64,000 nucleotides of DNA, taken from assembly GCA_046330455.1 (NCBI GenBank), contig JAXLSU010000007.1:124001-188000 (forward strand), read 5' to 3'. Numbering within the stretch: position 1 is the stretch's first letter; every line of letters begins with the position of its first letter. The position numbers and the translations under genes were made by a program. Positions 34,215 to 43,353 of this stretch are shown here, one piece after another. Below the pieces are notes generated by a model, which was given only the letters and a program-made list of their open reading frames with translations, ran no database searches and was not told where the DNA came from. This DNA is from CAVQXR01 sp046330455. Its GTDB lineage: Bacteria > Actinomycetota > Thermoleophilia > Gaiellales > Gaiellaceae.

Positions 34215-35639
34215 GTGATCGACACGCTGCGCCTCACGGCCGAGCAGGCCCGCGGGTTGCTCGAGCGGCGTGAGGTGTCCGGGCGTGAGCTCTCCGATGC
34301 CTACCTCGGTGCGATCGAGGCGCGCGACCCCGAGCTCCATGCCTACCTCCACGTCACGGGCGAGGCGCTCGAGCCCCGGGGCGATCAGCTCGGCGTCCCG
34401 ATCGCGCTGAAGGACTGCATCTCCACGAGGGGCGTCCCGACCACGGCCGGCTCGAGGATCCTCGAGGGCTACGTGCCCGTGTTCGACTCCACCGTCGCGC
34501 AGCGGTGCAAGGCCGCGGGCCTGCCGCTGCTCGGGAAGGTGAACATGGACGAGTTCGCGATGGGCTCCTCGACCGAGAACTCGGCCTACGGCCCGACGCG
34601 AAACCCCTGGGACCCCGAACGGGTGCCGGGCGGATCGTCTGGAGGCTCGGCGGCGGCCGTCGCCGGCGGCCTCGCCCCGTGGGCGCTCGGGTCGGACACC
34701 GGCGGCTCGATCAAGCAGCCGGCAGCGCTCTGCGGGCTCGTCGGGCTGCGGCCGACCTACGGCACCGTCTCGCGCTCCGGGATCATCGCGTTCGCCTCGA
34801 GCCTCGACCAGATCGGCCCCCTGACGAAGACCGTCCGGGACTGCGCACTCCTCTACTCGCTGATCGCGGGGCGTGACCGGGACGACTCGACGACGGTCGA
34901 CCTCCCCGTACCGGTGCAGCTGCCGACCGCGCTCGATCTCGAAGGCGTCCGGATCGGCGTCCCCCGGGAGATGGTCGACGCGGAGGGGATCGAACCAGGT
35001 GTGCGCGCCGCGGTCGAGCGCACGATCGAGCTGGCGGAAGGGCTCGGGGCCGAGGTCGGGGAGGCCCGCCTTCCCCGGTCGGTCGCCTACGGTCTGCCCT
35101 GCTACTACCTGATCGCCCCGGCGGAGGCGAGCTCGAACCTCGCCCGCTACGACGGCGTGCGGTTCGGCTATCGCGCCAAGACGGAGGGCGACCTCACCGA
35201 CCTGTACATGCGAACACGCTGGGAGGGCTTCGGAGCCGAGCCGAAGCGCAGGATCATGCTCGGCACGTACGCGCTCTCGGCCGGGTACTACGACGCCTAC
35301 TACGGGCAGGCCCAGCGAGTCCGGACGATCATCCGCGACGAGCACGCCGCCGCGTTCGAGCGGTTCGACGTCCTGCTCTCCGCGACCTCGCCGACCGTCG
35401 CGTTCCATCTCGGTGAGCGGACGGCCGACCCGCTCGCGATGTACGTAGCCGACGTGCTCACGATCCCGTCGTGTGTCGCCGGCCTCCCCGGCCTCAACAT
35501 CCCGTGCGGGCTCTCCGACGGGCTCCCGGTCGGCCTGCAGCTGATCGGGCCGCAGTTCGCCGAGAACGCCCTGTTTCGGATCGGGCACGCGCTCGAACAG
35601 GCAATCGGCTTCGATCCCGTCCCGGAGCGACTCCGATGA
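34215..35639 (+). CDS. gatA: Asp/Glu-tRNA amidotransferase subunit A
   Basis: A 474-residue amidase-signature protein. The catalytic Lys is in VPIALKDCIS (about 66), and the Gly/Ser-rich signature is GGSSGGSAAAVAGGLAPWAL followed by GSDTGGSIKQPAALCG, holding the cis-Ser and nucleophile Ser. It releases ammonia from glutamine for GatB. GTG 34215 is preferred to GTG 34194 because GTGGAGG lies just before it. It overlaps gatB by 4 bp (ATGA). Confidence 0.95.
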   Translation: MIDTLRLTAEQARGLLERREVSGRELSDAYLGAIEARDPELHAYLHVTGEALEPRGDQLGVPIALKDCISTRGVPTTAGSRILEGYVPVFDSTVAQRCKAAGLPLLGKVNMDEFAMGSSTENSAYGPTRNPWDPERVPGGSSGGSAAAVAGGLAPWALGSDTGGSIKQPAALCGLVGLRPTYGTVSRSGIIAFASSLDQIGPLTKTVRDCALLYSLIAGRDRDDSTTVDLPVPVQLPTALDLEGVRIGVPREMVDAEGIEPGVRAAVERTIELAEGLGAEVGEARLPRSVAYGLPCYYLIAPAEASSNLARYDGVRFGYRAKTEGDLTDLYMRTRWEGFGAEPKRRIMLGTYALSAGYYDAYYGQAQRVRTIIRDEHAAAFERFDVLLSATSPTVAFHLGERTADPLAMYVADVLTIPSCVAGLPGLNIPCGLSDGLPVGLQLIGPQFAENALFRIGHALEQAIGFDPVPERLR

Positions 35640-37078
35640 ACGAGGCGGCCGCCGTGACCACCGGGTCCGCGCAGAGCGCCTGGGAGACCGTCGTCGGGCT
35701 CGAGATCCACGTGCAGCTGAAGACGCGGACAAAGATGTTCTGCCGGTGCGAGAACGGCTACGGCGAGCTCGAGAACACGCGGACCTGCCCGGTCTGCCTC
35801 GGGCACCCGGGCGTGCTCCCGGTCCCGAACGGCACCGCCGTCGCGTGGACGATCCGGCTCGGGCTCGCGCTCTCCTGCACGATCGCGCCGCGGGCCCTGT
35901 TCCACCGGAAGAACTACTTCTACCCCGATCTGCCCAAGGGCTACCAGATCTCGCAGTTCGACCTGCCCTTCTGCACCGACGGACGCTTCGCCGTGCCGGG
36001 GCCGGACGGTGACCACGTCGTCGGCATCGTCCGCGCCCATCTCGAGGAGGACGCGGCGAAGACCGTCCACGTCGGCGGCGCCGAGGGGCGCATCCACGGC
36101 GCCGAGACCTCGCTCGTCGACTTCAACCGGGGCGGCACGCCGCTCGTCGAGATCGTCACCCGGCCCGACATCCACTCGGGCGAGCAGGCCCGGCGCTTCC
36201 TCGGGCTGCTCCGTCAGACGGTCGTCGAGCTCGGGATCTCCGACGCCGAGATGGAGAAGGGATCGCTGCGCTGCGATGCGAACGTCTCGGTGCGCCGCGT
36301 GGGCGAGCCCGGCTTCCGCACGAAGACGGAGCTCAAGAACATGAACTCGTTCAAGTTCGTGGCCGACGGGATCGAGGCCGAGGCCCGCCGCCAGATCGAG
36401 CTCTACGACGCCGGCGAGGACGTCGTCCAGGAGACCCTCCACTTCGACCCCGGAACGGGCCGGATCACGTCGCTGCGGTCGAAGGAGGAGGCCCACGACT
36501 ACCGGTACTTCCCGGAGCCGGACCTCGTGCCCGTCGAGCCTCCGGCCGAGCTGGTCGAGCAGATCGAGCGGGATCTGCCCGAGCTTCCCGCAGCGCGGAT
36601 CCGCAGGCTAGAGGCGGAGGTCGGCTTCGACCTCGCCGAGGGGCTCGTGACGAGCGGACGGGACCACCTGTACGAGCGAGTGGCGGGCGATCGTCGAGCC
36701 GTCGCGAACGTGATCATGAACCAGCTCGCAGGCGCCGGCGTGGACACGGCCGCGGTGGATCCCGCGGAGCTCGGCAAGCTCGTCGAGGCGCGGGAGCGGA
36801 TTCCTCGCCAGGCGTTCGACGAGGCGATCGCGAGGGCGGGCGACCCCGGGTTCTCGGCCGACCCGTACCTGGGCCAGGAGGCCGTCTCGGACACGGCGGC
36901 CCTCGCTCCGGTCATCGACGGGGTGATCGCCGCGAACCCCGGTCAGGCCGAGGCGTACCGTGGCGGCAAGGAGGGTCTGCTCGGCTACTTCGTCGGGCAG
37001 GTGATGAAGGCGACCGGAGGGACGGCGAACGCGAAGGTCGTCAGCGAACTGCTCCGGGAGCGTCTTCGGGGCGGCTGA
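35636..37078 (+). CDS. gatB: Asp/Glu-tRNA amidotransferase subunit B
   Basis: A 480-residue subunit that phosphorylates the misacylated tRNA carboxylate and transfers ammonia. Features are VVGLEIHVQLKTRTKMFCRC (with the first Cys ligands), CPVCLGHPGVLP, RKNYFYPDLPKGYQISQFD, and the YqeY-like helical C-terminal tRNA-binding domain (GQVMKATGGTANAKVVSELL). The ATG overlaps the gatA stop, giving coupled synthesis of A and B. Confidence 0.97.
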   Translation: MNEAAAVTTGSAQSAWETVVGLEIHVQLKTRTKMFCRCENGYGELENTRTCPVCLGHPGVLPVPNGTAVAWTIRLGLALSCTIAPRALFHRKNYFYPDLPKGYQISQFDLPFCTDGRFAVPGPDGDHVVGIVRAHLEEDAAKTVHVGGAEGRIHGAETSLVDFNRGGTPLVEIVTRPDIHSGEQARRFLGLLRQTVVELGISDAEMEKGSLRCDANVSVRRVGEPGFRTKTELKNMNSFKFVADGIEAEARRQIELYDAGEDVVQETLHFDPGTGRITSLRSKEEAHDYRYFPEPDLVPVEPPAELVEQIERDLPELPAARIRRLEAEVGFDLAEGLVTSGRDHLYERVAGDRRAVANVIMNQLAGAGVDTAAVDPAELGKLVEARERIPRQAFDEAIARAGDPGFSADPYLGQEAVSDTAALAPVIDGVIAANPGQAEAYRGGKEGLLGYFVGQVMKATGGTANAKVVSELLRERLRGG

Positions 37079-37086
37079 GGCGGCCC

Positions 37087-37111
37087 GGGCGGGATGAGAT
37101 CCCGCCCCTAC
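37087..37111. repeat. REP-like palindrome, copy 2
   Basis: It has the same arms GGGCGGGAT/ATCCCGCCC around GAG and the same CCTAC end as the copy at 13483, starting 8 bp after the gatB stop. Confidence 0.7.
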
Positions 37112-37425
37112 GGATCCCACGACCATCGCCGGGATCGGGCGCGATGGTGCCACCGCAGCGCCGACCGTCTCGCGGCCGTCAGGCTGAGGGCGTGATGGGA
37201 TTCCGTTCCTGCGTCCCACCACCGTCGGGGCAGCAGGGTGCGATGCGATCCAACCCACACGAATCGACCGTCTGGCCGTCGAGCTGGCGCGCCGGCTTCC
37301 TCCCTGCGTCCCACCACCGTCGGGGCAGCAGGGTGCGTACGATCCAACCCACGGCGCGTCCGACCGTGTCGCGGCCGTCCGGGCTGGGCGCGCTGGGGTG
37401 TCGCCCGCAGCGGTACGACCTCGAT
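37112..37425. repeat. degenerate tandem repeat, three units of about 95 bp
   Basis: Units begin near 37113, 37208 and 37303. Each has a core like CGTCCCACCACCGTCGGGGC, then GGGTGCG, then a GATCCAACCCAC-like part in units 2 and 3, and ends CGACCGT with GGCCGTC. Unit 1 is the most diverged. No gene is seen. Confidence 0.6.
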
Positions 37426-37450
37426 GTAGGGGCCGGATCTCATCCGGCCC
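37426..37450. repeat. REP-like palindrome, copy 3 (inverted, CCGG variant)
   Basis: It reads GTAGGGGCCGGAT, CTC, ATCCGGCCC: the inverted form of the family with GGCCGG in place of GGCGGG. The remaining 40 bp to the next gene are G/C-rich with no feature. Confidence 0.65.
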
Positions 37451-37490
37451 TCTCGCCGCGGGAGCGTGACCGCCGGGCTTCGCCCGGTCT

Positions 37491-38216
37491 CTACACGTCT
37501 CGCAGCCGGCCTGGCGGCTGAGGGCCCGGCTCGGCCGGGCCCGCCCCGCCGACCGCGGGCCCGCGAGGGCCCGCACCACCGCCCAACCGCGGGAGCTTCC
37601 CGCCGCTCGCGCTCACGAATCCCGCGTACAGGAGGACGACCGCGAGCGCGATGAAAGCGGTCGTGCCGGCCAGCCCGAGGCCGCTGGCGGCGCTCCCGGC
37701 CGCGGCGACGGCGACCCCGGCGAGGATCAGCCCGTTCGCCACGGGCCGCCGGCGCAGGGTGGCGAGGGCGACGACGACGACCGCGACCGTGCCGAGCGTG
37801 TTCCCGAGCACCGCGACGAGCCTGGCGGGCACGAACGCGAGGTGCTCCTGCGCCTCGGGGATCCCCGTGCCGGTGACCGGCTCGGTCAGGGGGACGGCGA
37901 TCGCGATACCGGCGGCGAGCCCCGCGTACAGGAGCCCGAGCGGCCCTGCGAAGCGCCGCCCGATGAGCAGCAACGAGCCGACGCCGAGCAGGGCCGCGGT
38001 CACCAGGCCTCCGAAAAGGTAGTAGACGCGGAACGCCCGATCGTCCCAGCCTGCGGCGGCGCCCCACGCCAGCGCCGCCGAGGCGACCGCGTACGCGGCG
38101 AGGGCCGCCGACCAGGCCGCCAGCTGCGGTGCCCGTCCGCGCCGCCACCGGGCGAGCAGGTCACCGGCGAGGCGGAGCGCGAGCAGCGCGGCCGCGAATG
38201 CGAGGAGAGCCTCCAC
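37491..38216 (-). CDS. polytopic membrane protein, unknown function
   Basis: A 241-residue protein with seven or so hydrophobic helices (ALLAFAAALLALRLAGDLLA at the start; later LVTAALLGVGSLLLIG and AGTTAFIALAVVLLYAGFV). It has a disordered Gly/Pro-rich cytosolic tail (GGAGPRGPAVGGAGPAEPGP). The middle has a Trp/Tyr-containing loop (WDDRAFRVYYLFGGLV). No transport or enzyme motif is seen. The membrane pattern and codon use support a real gene, convergent with gatB across the repeat array. Confidence 0.7.
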   Translation of the reverse strand: MEALLAFAAALLALRLAGDLLARWRRGRAPQLAAWSAALAAYAVASAALAWGAAAGWDDRAFRVYYLFGGLVTAALLGVGSLLLIGRRFAGPLGLLYAGLAAGIAIAVPLTEPVTGTGIPEAQEHLAFVPARLVAVLGNTLGTVAVVVVALATLRRRPVANGLILAGVAVAAAGSAASGLGLAGTTAFIALAVVLLYAGFVSASGGKLPRLGGGAGPRGPAVGGAGPAEPGPQPPGRLRDV

Positions 38217-38283
38217 GGCCGTAGCCTAGGCACCCCCGGCGACAACGGCTCCGGCAGGCACCGTCTGTAGCCTAGGGCCCAGC

Positions 38284-39114
38284 GTGGCGACACAGTCCCG
38301 CCGTGACTACTACGAGATCCTCGGGGTACCGAGGGACGCCGATCGCGAGACGGTTCGCCGTGCGTTCCGGCTGCTCGCGGCCGAGTTCCATCCCGACGTC
38401 TCCGACAGCCCGAACGCGCTCGACCGCTTCCGGGAGATCGCCGAAGCGTACGACGTCCTCTCCCGGCCCGAGACCCGCGAGCAGTACGACCGGTACGGGT
38501 TCGAGCCGCGCGGCGTCGGCGGGTTCGGGGCCGCTCAGCCTGGCTCGGGCGCCGGCCTGTTCGACGACCTCACCCGCAGCCCCGGACGCGAGGTCCCTCG
38601 CGGCGAGGACGTCCTGCTCCGTCTCGAGCTCACCGTCGAGGAGGCAGCGCGCGGCGGCACCCACCCGGTGCGTTTCTCCACGGTCGACGTCTGCGACACG
38701 TGCCACGGGATCGGTGCGGCGCCCGGTACGGCCCGTCGAGCCTGTCCGGCCTGCGGAGGTCGAGGGCGGATCCGGGAGGCCGGCGACGGCAGCGGCTTCC
38801 ACCTTCGCACCTGCGGTCGCTGCGGCGGATCCGGCAAGCAGATCGTCACCCCGTGCGTGGACTGCGACGGCACCGGCCGCCTGGAGCGTGGCCGCTCGCT
38901 GCTCGTCGAGGTACCGCCCGGCGTCGGCGACGGCGAGGAGATCCGTCTCGTCGGACAGGGGGACGCCTCCGAGGACGTCGGCGAGCCCGGTGATCTCGTG
39001 CTGATGCTGGCCGTCGTGGGTCCGGACGACCCCGTGCTCGGCCGCCGGCTCGCGCTCGCCGGGCTCGTGTGCGCCCTCGTCCTCACCGCCGTCGTGGCCC
39101 TGTTCCTGCGCTGA
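38284..39114 (+). CDS. DnaJ-like co-chaperone with C-terminal membrane anchor
   Basis: A 276-residue protein. The J-domain (about 1-70, YYEILGVPRDADRETVRRAF, HPD in AEFHPDVSD) is followed by a short Gly/Phe stretch. The zinc-binding region has four repeats CDTCHG, CPACGG, CGRCGG and CVDCDG (about 138-205). One carboxyl substrate domain is present in part (LLVEVPPGVGDGEEIRLVGQ), but the second is missing. The chain ends in a hydrophobic helix LALAGLVCALVLTAVVALFL. A normal DnaJ is about 370 residues and soluble. The J-domain should stimulate DnaK; the helix suggests membrane tethering. GTG start. Confidence 0.85.
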   Translation: MATQSRRDYYEILGVPRDADRETVRRAFRLLAAEFHPDVSDSPNALDRFREIAEAYDVLSRPETREQYDRYGFEPRGVGGFGAAQPGSGAGLFDDLTRSPGREVPRGEDVLLRLELTVEEAARGGTHPVRFSTVDVCDTCHGIGAAPGTARRACPACGGRGRIREAGDGSGFHLRTCGRCGGSGKQIVTPCVDCDGTGRLERGRSLLVEVPPGVGDGEEIRLVGQGDASEDVGEPGDLVLMLAVVGPDDPVLGRRLALAGLVCALVLTAVVALFLR

Positions 39115-39160
39115 GCGAGCACCGGCGCGACGGCCGAGGCCGCTGGGCTAGGCTCACGCC

Positions 39161-40750
39161 ATGGAGCCCGAGCGCGCACGGATCCTCGTCCGGGAGCGGA
39201 TCGCCGCCGCCGGCGTCGACCGGCTGCGGGAGCGGTACGACGTCGACGTCGACTTCGAGAGCGACCTCGAGCAGACGATCGGCGCCTACGACGCGCTGAT
39301 CGTCCGTAGCGCCACCCGTGTCACGAAGGAGCTCCTCGAGCGTGCCCCGCGCCTGCGCGTGATCGGTCGCGCCGGGGTCGGGGTCGACAACGTCGACGTG
39401 GCCGCGGCCACGAAGCGGGGCATCCTCGTCGTCAATGCCCCTCAGTCGACCGTCGTCTCCGCAGCCGAGCACACGATCGGCCTGCTGCTCGCGCTCGCGC
39501 GGTCGATCCCGCAGGCCTCGGCGGCCCTGCACGCCGGACGCTGGGAGCGTTCGCGCTTCGCCGGGATCGAGGTCGCCGAGAAGACGCTCGCGCTCGTCGG
39601 CTTCGGGCGCATCGGACAGCAGGTGGCGCGGCGGGCGAAGGGGCTCGCGATGCGGGTCGTCGCCTACGATCCCTTCGTCGCGCCCGAGAAGATGCGCGAG
39701 CTCGGCGTCGAGCACGCCGTCACGCTCGAGGAGGCGATTGCCGGGGCCGACTTCCTCTCGCTGCACACGGCGCTCACCGCCGAGTCCCACGGGCTGATCG
39801 GCCGCGAGCAGCTCGCGGCCGCGAAGGACGGCCTGCGCCTGTTGAACGTCGCCCGCGGCGAGCTCGTCGACGAGGAGGCGTTGATCGAGGCCCTGGAGAG
39901 CGGCAAGGTCGCCGCGGCGGCGCTCGACGTGTTCGCGCAGGAGCCCTACGCGGGCCCGCTGACCCGGTTCGAGAACGTCGTCCTGACCCCGCACCTCGGA
40001 GCCTCGACCCACGAGGCCCAGGATCGGGCGGGCGTGATCGTGTCCGAGCAGGTGGCTGCGGCGCTCGAGGGTCGGGTGGCCGCGAACGCCGTGAACGTCC
40101 CCGCCGTCGCTCCCGAGGAGCTCGAGTTTCTCGGCCCGTACCTGCCGCTCGCGAGCAAGCTCGGGGAGCTCGCCTACGAGCTCGCGGGCGCGAACGTGAC
40201 CCGGCTCGACTTTGCCCACTTCGGCGAGCTGGCCGAGCACGACACCCGCCTGCTCACCCTCGCAGGCCTCAAGGCCGCCTTCCAGGGCCGCTTCGAGGAG
40301 CCAGTGAACGAGGTCAACGCGCCCGTCGTCGCGCGCGAGCGGGGCATCGAGGTGCGGGAGGAGTCGAGCCGGGCCTCACGTGACTTCACGAACCTCGTCC
40401 AGGTGACCGCCCACGCCGGCGGGCAGGAGGTCGTCGTCGCCGGGACGGCGATCGGCGGCGAGCACCGCCCTCGCCTCGTGCAGGCGCTCGGCTACGAGAT
40501 CGAGATCGAGCTCGAGCCGCTCATGGTGTTCATCGTGAACGCCGACCGGCCCGGCCGGATCGGCCTCGTCGGGACGATCCTCGGCGAGGAGGGGATCAAC
40601 ATCGCGACGATGGCGGTCTCGCGAAACCGTCCGGGCGGCAACGCCCTGATGGTGCTGACCGTGGACACGCCGCTCACGTCTCGCGCGCTCGAGCGGCTCG
40701 AGGCAGACCCGGGCTTCGTCGAGGTACGGCTGATCACCCTCGACGCCTGA
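39161..40750 (+). CDS. serA: D-3-phosphoglycerate dehydrogenase
   Basis: A 529-residue long-form SerA, first step of serine synthesis. The NAD domain has LALVGFGRIGQQVARRAKG (about 143-161). Catalytic residues are in LNVARGELVDEEAL (Arg) and VVLTPHLGASTHEAQ (His). An intervening domain (about 315-450) and a C-terminal ACT domain (about 455-529, MVFIVNADRPGRIGLVGTIL) follow, the layout known for serine feedback control in mycobacteria. It is upstream of the YbaK-like gene by 5 bp. Confidence 0.97.
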   Translation: MEPERARILVRERIAAAGVDRLRERYDVDVDFESDLEQTIGAYDALIVRSATRVTKELLERAPRLRVIGRAGVGVDNVDVAAATKRGILVVNAPQSTVVSAAEHTIGLLLALARSIPQASAALHAGRWERSRFAGIEVAEKTLALVGFGRIGQQVARRAKGLAMRVVAYDPFVAPEKMRELGVEHAVTLEEAIAGADFLSLHTALTAESHGLIGREQLAAAKDGLRLLNVARGELVDEEALIEALESGKVAAAALDVFAQEPYAGPLTRFENVVLTPHLGASTHEAQDRAGVIVSEQVAAALEGRVAANAVNVPAVAPEELEFLGPYLPLASKLGELAYELAGANVTRLDFAHFGELAEHDTRLLTLAGLKAAFQGRFEEPVNEVNAPVVARERGIEVREESSRASRDFTNLVQVTAHAGGQEVVVAGTAIGGEHRPRLVQALGYEIEIELEPLMVFIVNADRPGRIGLVGTILGEEGINIATMAVSRNRPGGNALMVLTVDTPLTSRALERLEADPGFVEVRLITLDA

Positions 40751-40755
40751 GCCCG

Positions 40756-41253
40756 GTGGCACGGCCCGTTCCGGAACCGGTGCTCCGCCTCTCACGGTTT
40801 CTCGCGGCGGTAGGGGCCGAGGCGCGGCTCCAGGAGTTCCCCGCGGGAACCCCGACCGCACGCGACGCCGCGTCGGCGATCGGGTGCGAGCTCGACCAGA
40901 TCGTCAAGTCGCTGCTCTTCCTCTGCGACGACCGGCCCGTGCTCGCGCTGGTGCCGGGTTCTCGCAGAGCCGATCCGAGGAAGATCGCCGGGGCGGTCGG
41001 CGCGGCCTCGATCCGGATCGCGCCTCCGGCCGAGGTCAGGGCGGCGACGGGCTACGAGGTCGGAGGTGTCGCGCCCTTTGCGCTCCCGGCCGTGGAGCGG
41101 GTCCTGGTCGACCGCAGCCTGCTGCGGTGGGACATCGTATGGACCGGGGCAGGGTCGGAGCGTCACATGGCGGGGCTCGCGCCGGCCGAGCTGCTGCGGC
41201 TCACCAGCGCCGAGCCGATCGACGCCTGCGCGGACAGCCCGGCGGCCCTCTGA
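40756..41253 (+). CDS. YbaK/EbsC-family aminoacyl-tRNA deacylase
   Basis: A 165-residue protein of the INS/YbaK editing fold. Features are IGCELDQIVKSLLFLCDD with the conserved Lys, ADPRKIAGAVGA and YEVGGVAPFALP. Such proteins hydrolyse mischarged Pro-, Cys- or Ala-tRNA. GTG start, 5 bp after serA, so likely co-transcribed. The exact tRNA substrate cannot be told from sequence. Confidence 0.88.
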   Translation: MARPVPEPVLRLSRFLAAVGAEARLQEFPAGTPTARDAASAIGCELDQIVKSLLFLCDDRPVLALVPGSRRADPRKIAGAVGAASIRIAPPAEVRAATGYEVGGVAPFALPAVERVLVDRSLLRWDIVWTGAGSERHMAGLAPAELLRLTSAEPIDACADSPAAL

Positions 41254-41308
41254 GGGACGTACTCGGCGACCCGGGAGGGCGTCCCGGGCCGTTCGGTAGA
41301 CTCCGCCC

Positions 41309-42238
41309 ATGGAGGCGACCGCGAAGATCTGGATGAACGGCGAGCTCGTCGACTGGGACGACGCCACGATCCACGTCGGGTGCCACGGCCTGCACTACGG
41401 ATCGGGCGTGTTCGAGGGCATTCGCTGCTACGAGACGCCGAAGGGCCCGGCCGTCTTCCGGCTGACCGACCACATGCGGCGGCTCGAGATGTCGGCGCGC
41501 CTCATCTACATGAAGCTCCCGTACACGGCGGAGGAGCTCGCCGCCGCCACGCAGGAGCTGCTCGCCGTGAACGGGCTCCCCGCCTGCTACATCCGGCCGA
41601 TCGCCTTCTACGGCTACGGGACGCTCGGCGTGCCTCCCCGGGAGAACCCGGTCAACGTCGCGATCATGAGCTGGCCCTGGGGCACCTACCTCGGCGCCGA
41701 GGCGCTCGAGCAGGGGATCCGGGCGAAGATCTCGACCTGGCGTCGGGTCGGCCCGAACACGATCCCGCATGCGGCGAAGGCGACGGGCGTCTACCTGAAC
41801 TCGATGCTCGCGGTCATGGAGGCAAACCGCGCGGGCTACGAGGAGGCGCTGCTGCTCACAGACGACGGGATCGTCGGCGACGGTTCCGGCGAGAACATCT
41901 TCGCCGTCCGCGACGGAACGCTGTACACGCCCGATCTCTCGGCGTCGATCCTCCAGGGGATCACACGCCTCTCGGTGATCCAGCTCGCACACGATCTCGG
42001 CTACGACGTCCGCGAGAAGCCTCTGATCCGGACCGACCTCTACATGGCGGACGAGCTGTTCATGACCGGTACCGCCGCCGAGGTGACGCCGATCCGCTCG
42101 GTCGACGACGTCGAGATCGGCGCGCCGGGACCCGTCACCAGGGCGATCCAGGACACGTATCTGAAGGCCGTTACCGGGCAGCTCGAACGCTACGCCGAGT
42201 GGCTCGAGCTCGTTCCCAGGCCGGCGCCGGTCAACTGA
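41309..42238 (+). CDS. ilvE: branched-chain amino acid aminotransferase
   Basis: A 309-residue fold-type IV PLP enzyme. It has HYGSGVFEGIRCYETPKGP, the PLP Lys in PHAAKATGVYLNSML (about 157), DGIVGDGSGENIFAVRDG and ADELFMTGTAAEVTPIRSVD. It performs the last step of Val, Leu and Ile synthesis. The preceding 55 bp hold no clear promoter. It runs into the DegT-type gene with overlapping ends. Confidence 0.95.
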   Translation: MEATAKIWMNGELVDWDDATIHVGCHGLHYGSGVFEGIRCYETPKGPAVFRLTDHMRRLEMSARLIYMKLPYTAEELAAATQELLAVNGLPACYIRPIAFYGYGTLGVPPRENPVNVAIMSWPWGTYLGAEALEQGIRAKISTWRRVGPNTIPHAAKATGVYLNSMLAVMEANRAGYEEALLLTDDGIVGDGSGENIFAVRDGTLYTPDLSASILQGITRLSVIQLAHDLGYDVREKPLIRTDLYMADELFMTGTAAEVTPIRSVDDVEIGAPGPVTRAIQDTYLKAVTGQLERYAEWLELVPRPAPVN

Positions 42239-43347
42239 GCATCCCTCTGTCGCGGCCGTTCCTGGGCGAGCGCGAGGAGTCGCTCGTCCTCGAGGTGCTG
42301 CGGTCGGGGCGGCTCTCGCTCGGCCCGTGGATCGACCGCTTCGAGCAGGCGCTCGCCGAGCGCGTCGGCGCGCCGTACGTGGCGGCGGTGTCGAGCGGGA
42401 CGGCAGGCCTACACCTCTGTTGCCGGCTCGCCGGCCTTCGTCCCGGCGACGAGGCGATCACGTCGCCGTTCTCGTTCGTGGCGTCGGCGAACTGCGTGCT
42501 GTACGAGGGCGCGACGCCGGTGTTCGCCGACGTCGACCCGCGGACGCTGAACCTCGACCCGGATGCCGTGGCGGCAGCGATCACGCCGCGGACGAAGGCG
42601 ATCGTCGCCGTCGACATCTTCGGGTACCCGTGCGAGCTCGAGCCGCTGCGAACGCTCGCACAACAGCACGGGCTCGCGCTCGTCGAGGACGCGTGCGAGG
42701 CGCTCGGTGCGACGTACCGAGGCCGGCCGGTCGGATCCTTCCCGCATCCGTCGGTGTTCGCCTTCTACCCGAACAAGCAGCTGACGACGGGGGAGGGCGG
42801 CGCCGTCGCCGTCCACTCGGAGGACGAGTGGCGGCTCCTCAAGAGTCTCTCGAACCAGGGGCGCGCCGACTCGGGCGGATGGCTCGAGCACGCCCGGCTC
42901 GGCTTCAACTACCGGATGAGCGACGTCACGGCGGCGATCGGGCTCGCCCAGACCGAGCGGCTCGACGAGATCCTCGCCCGCCGCGCGGAGGTGGCGGCGC
43001 GCTACGAGCAGCTGCTCGACGGGCTCGAGGGTGTGACGACGCTCGCCCCTGACGACGGCGACCACCGCCGCTCCTGGTTCGTATACCCGGTCCGGCTGGC
43101 GCCGGAGCTCGACCGGGAGGCCGTGATCGCCCACCTCGCAGAGCGGGGAATCGGCACGGCGCGCTACCTGCCGTCGATCCACCTGCAGTCGTACATGCGC
43201 GAGCGCTTCGGGTACGCGGAGGGCATGCTCCCGGTCTCGGAGGCGGCGAGCCGCACGCACCTCGCGATCCCGTTCCACACGGCGCTGACGGTCGGTGAGC
43301 AGGAGACGGTCGTCACGGCGCTCCGCGAGGCGCTGCTGCGGCAATAA
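42235..43347 (+). CDS. DegT/DnrJ/EryC1 (sugar) aminotransferase
   Basis: A 370-residue PLP aminotransferase of the DegT family. Features are IPLSRPFLGEREESLVLEVL at the N-terminus, VAAVSSGTAGLHLCCRLAGL, FADVDPRTLNLDPDAV, DACEALGATYRGRPVGSF and the PLP Lys in FAFYPNKQLTTGEGGAVAV (about 180). Members act on keto-sugars for glycan or natural-product synthesis. The conserved N-terminus has no ATG, GTG or TTG in frame: the codon at its edge is CTG 42235, overlapping the ilvE stop. GTG 42199 inside ilvE is the alternative. Confidence 0.88.
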   Translation: MSIPLSRPFLGEREESLVLEVLRSGRLSLGPWIDRFEQALAERVGAPYVAAVSSGTAGLHLCCRLAGLRPGDEAITSPFSFVASANCVLYEGATPVFADVDPRTLNLDPDAVAAAITPRTKAIVAVDIFGYPCELEPLRTLAQQHGLALVEDACEALGATYRGRPVGSFPHPSVFAFYPNKQLTTGEGGAVAVHSEDEWRLLKSLSNQGRADSGGWLEHARLGFNYRMSDVTAAIGLAQTERLDEILARRAEVAARYEQLLDGLEGVTTLAPDDGDHRRSWFVYPVRLAPELDREAVIAHLAERGIGTARYLPSIHLQSYMRERFGYAEGMLPVSEAASRTHLAIPFHTALTVGEQETVVTALREALLRQ

Positions 43348-43353
43348 TCCGCC

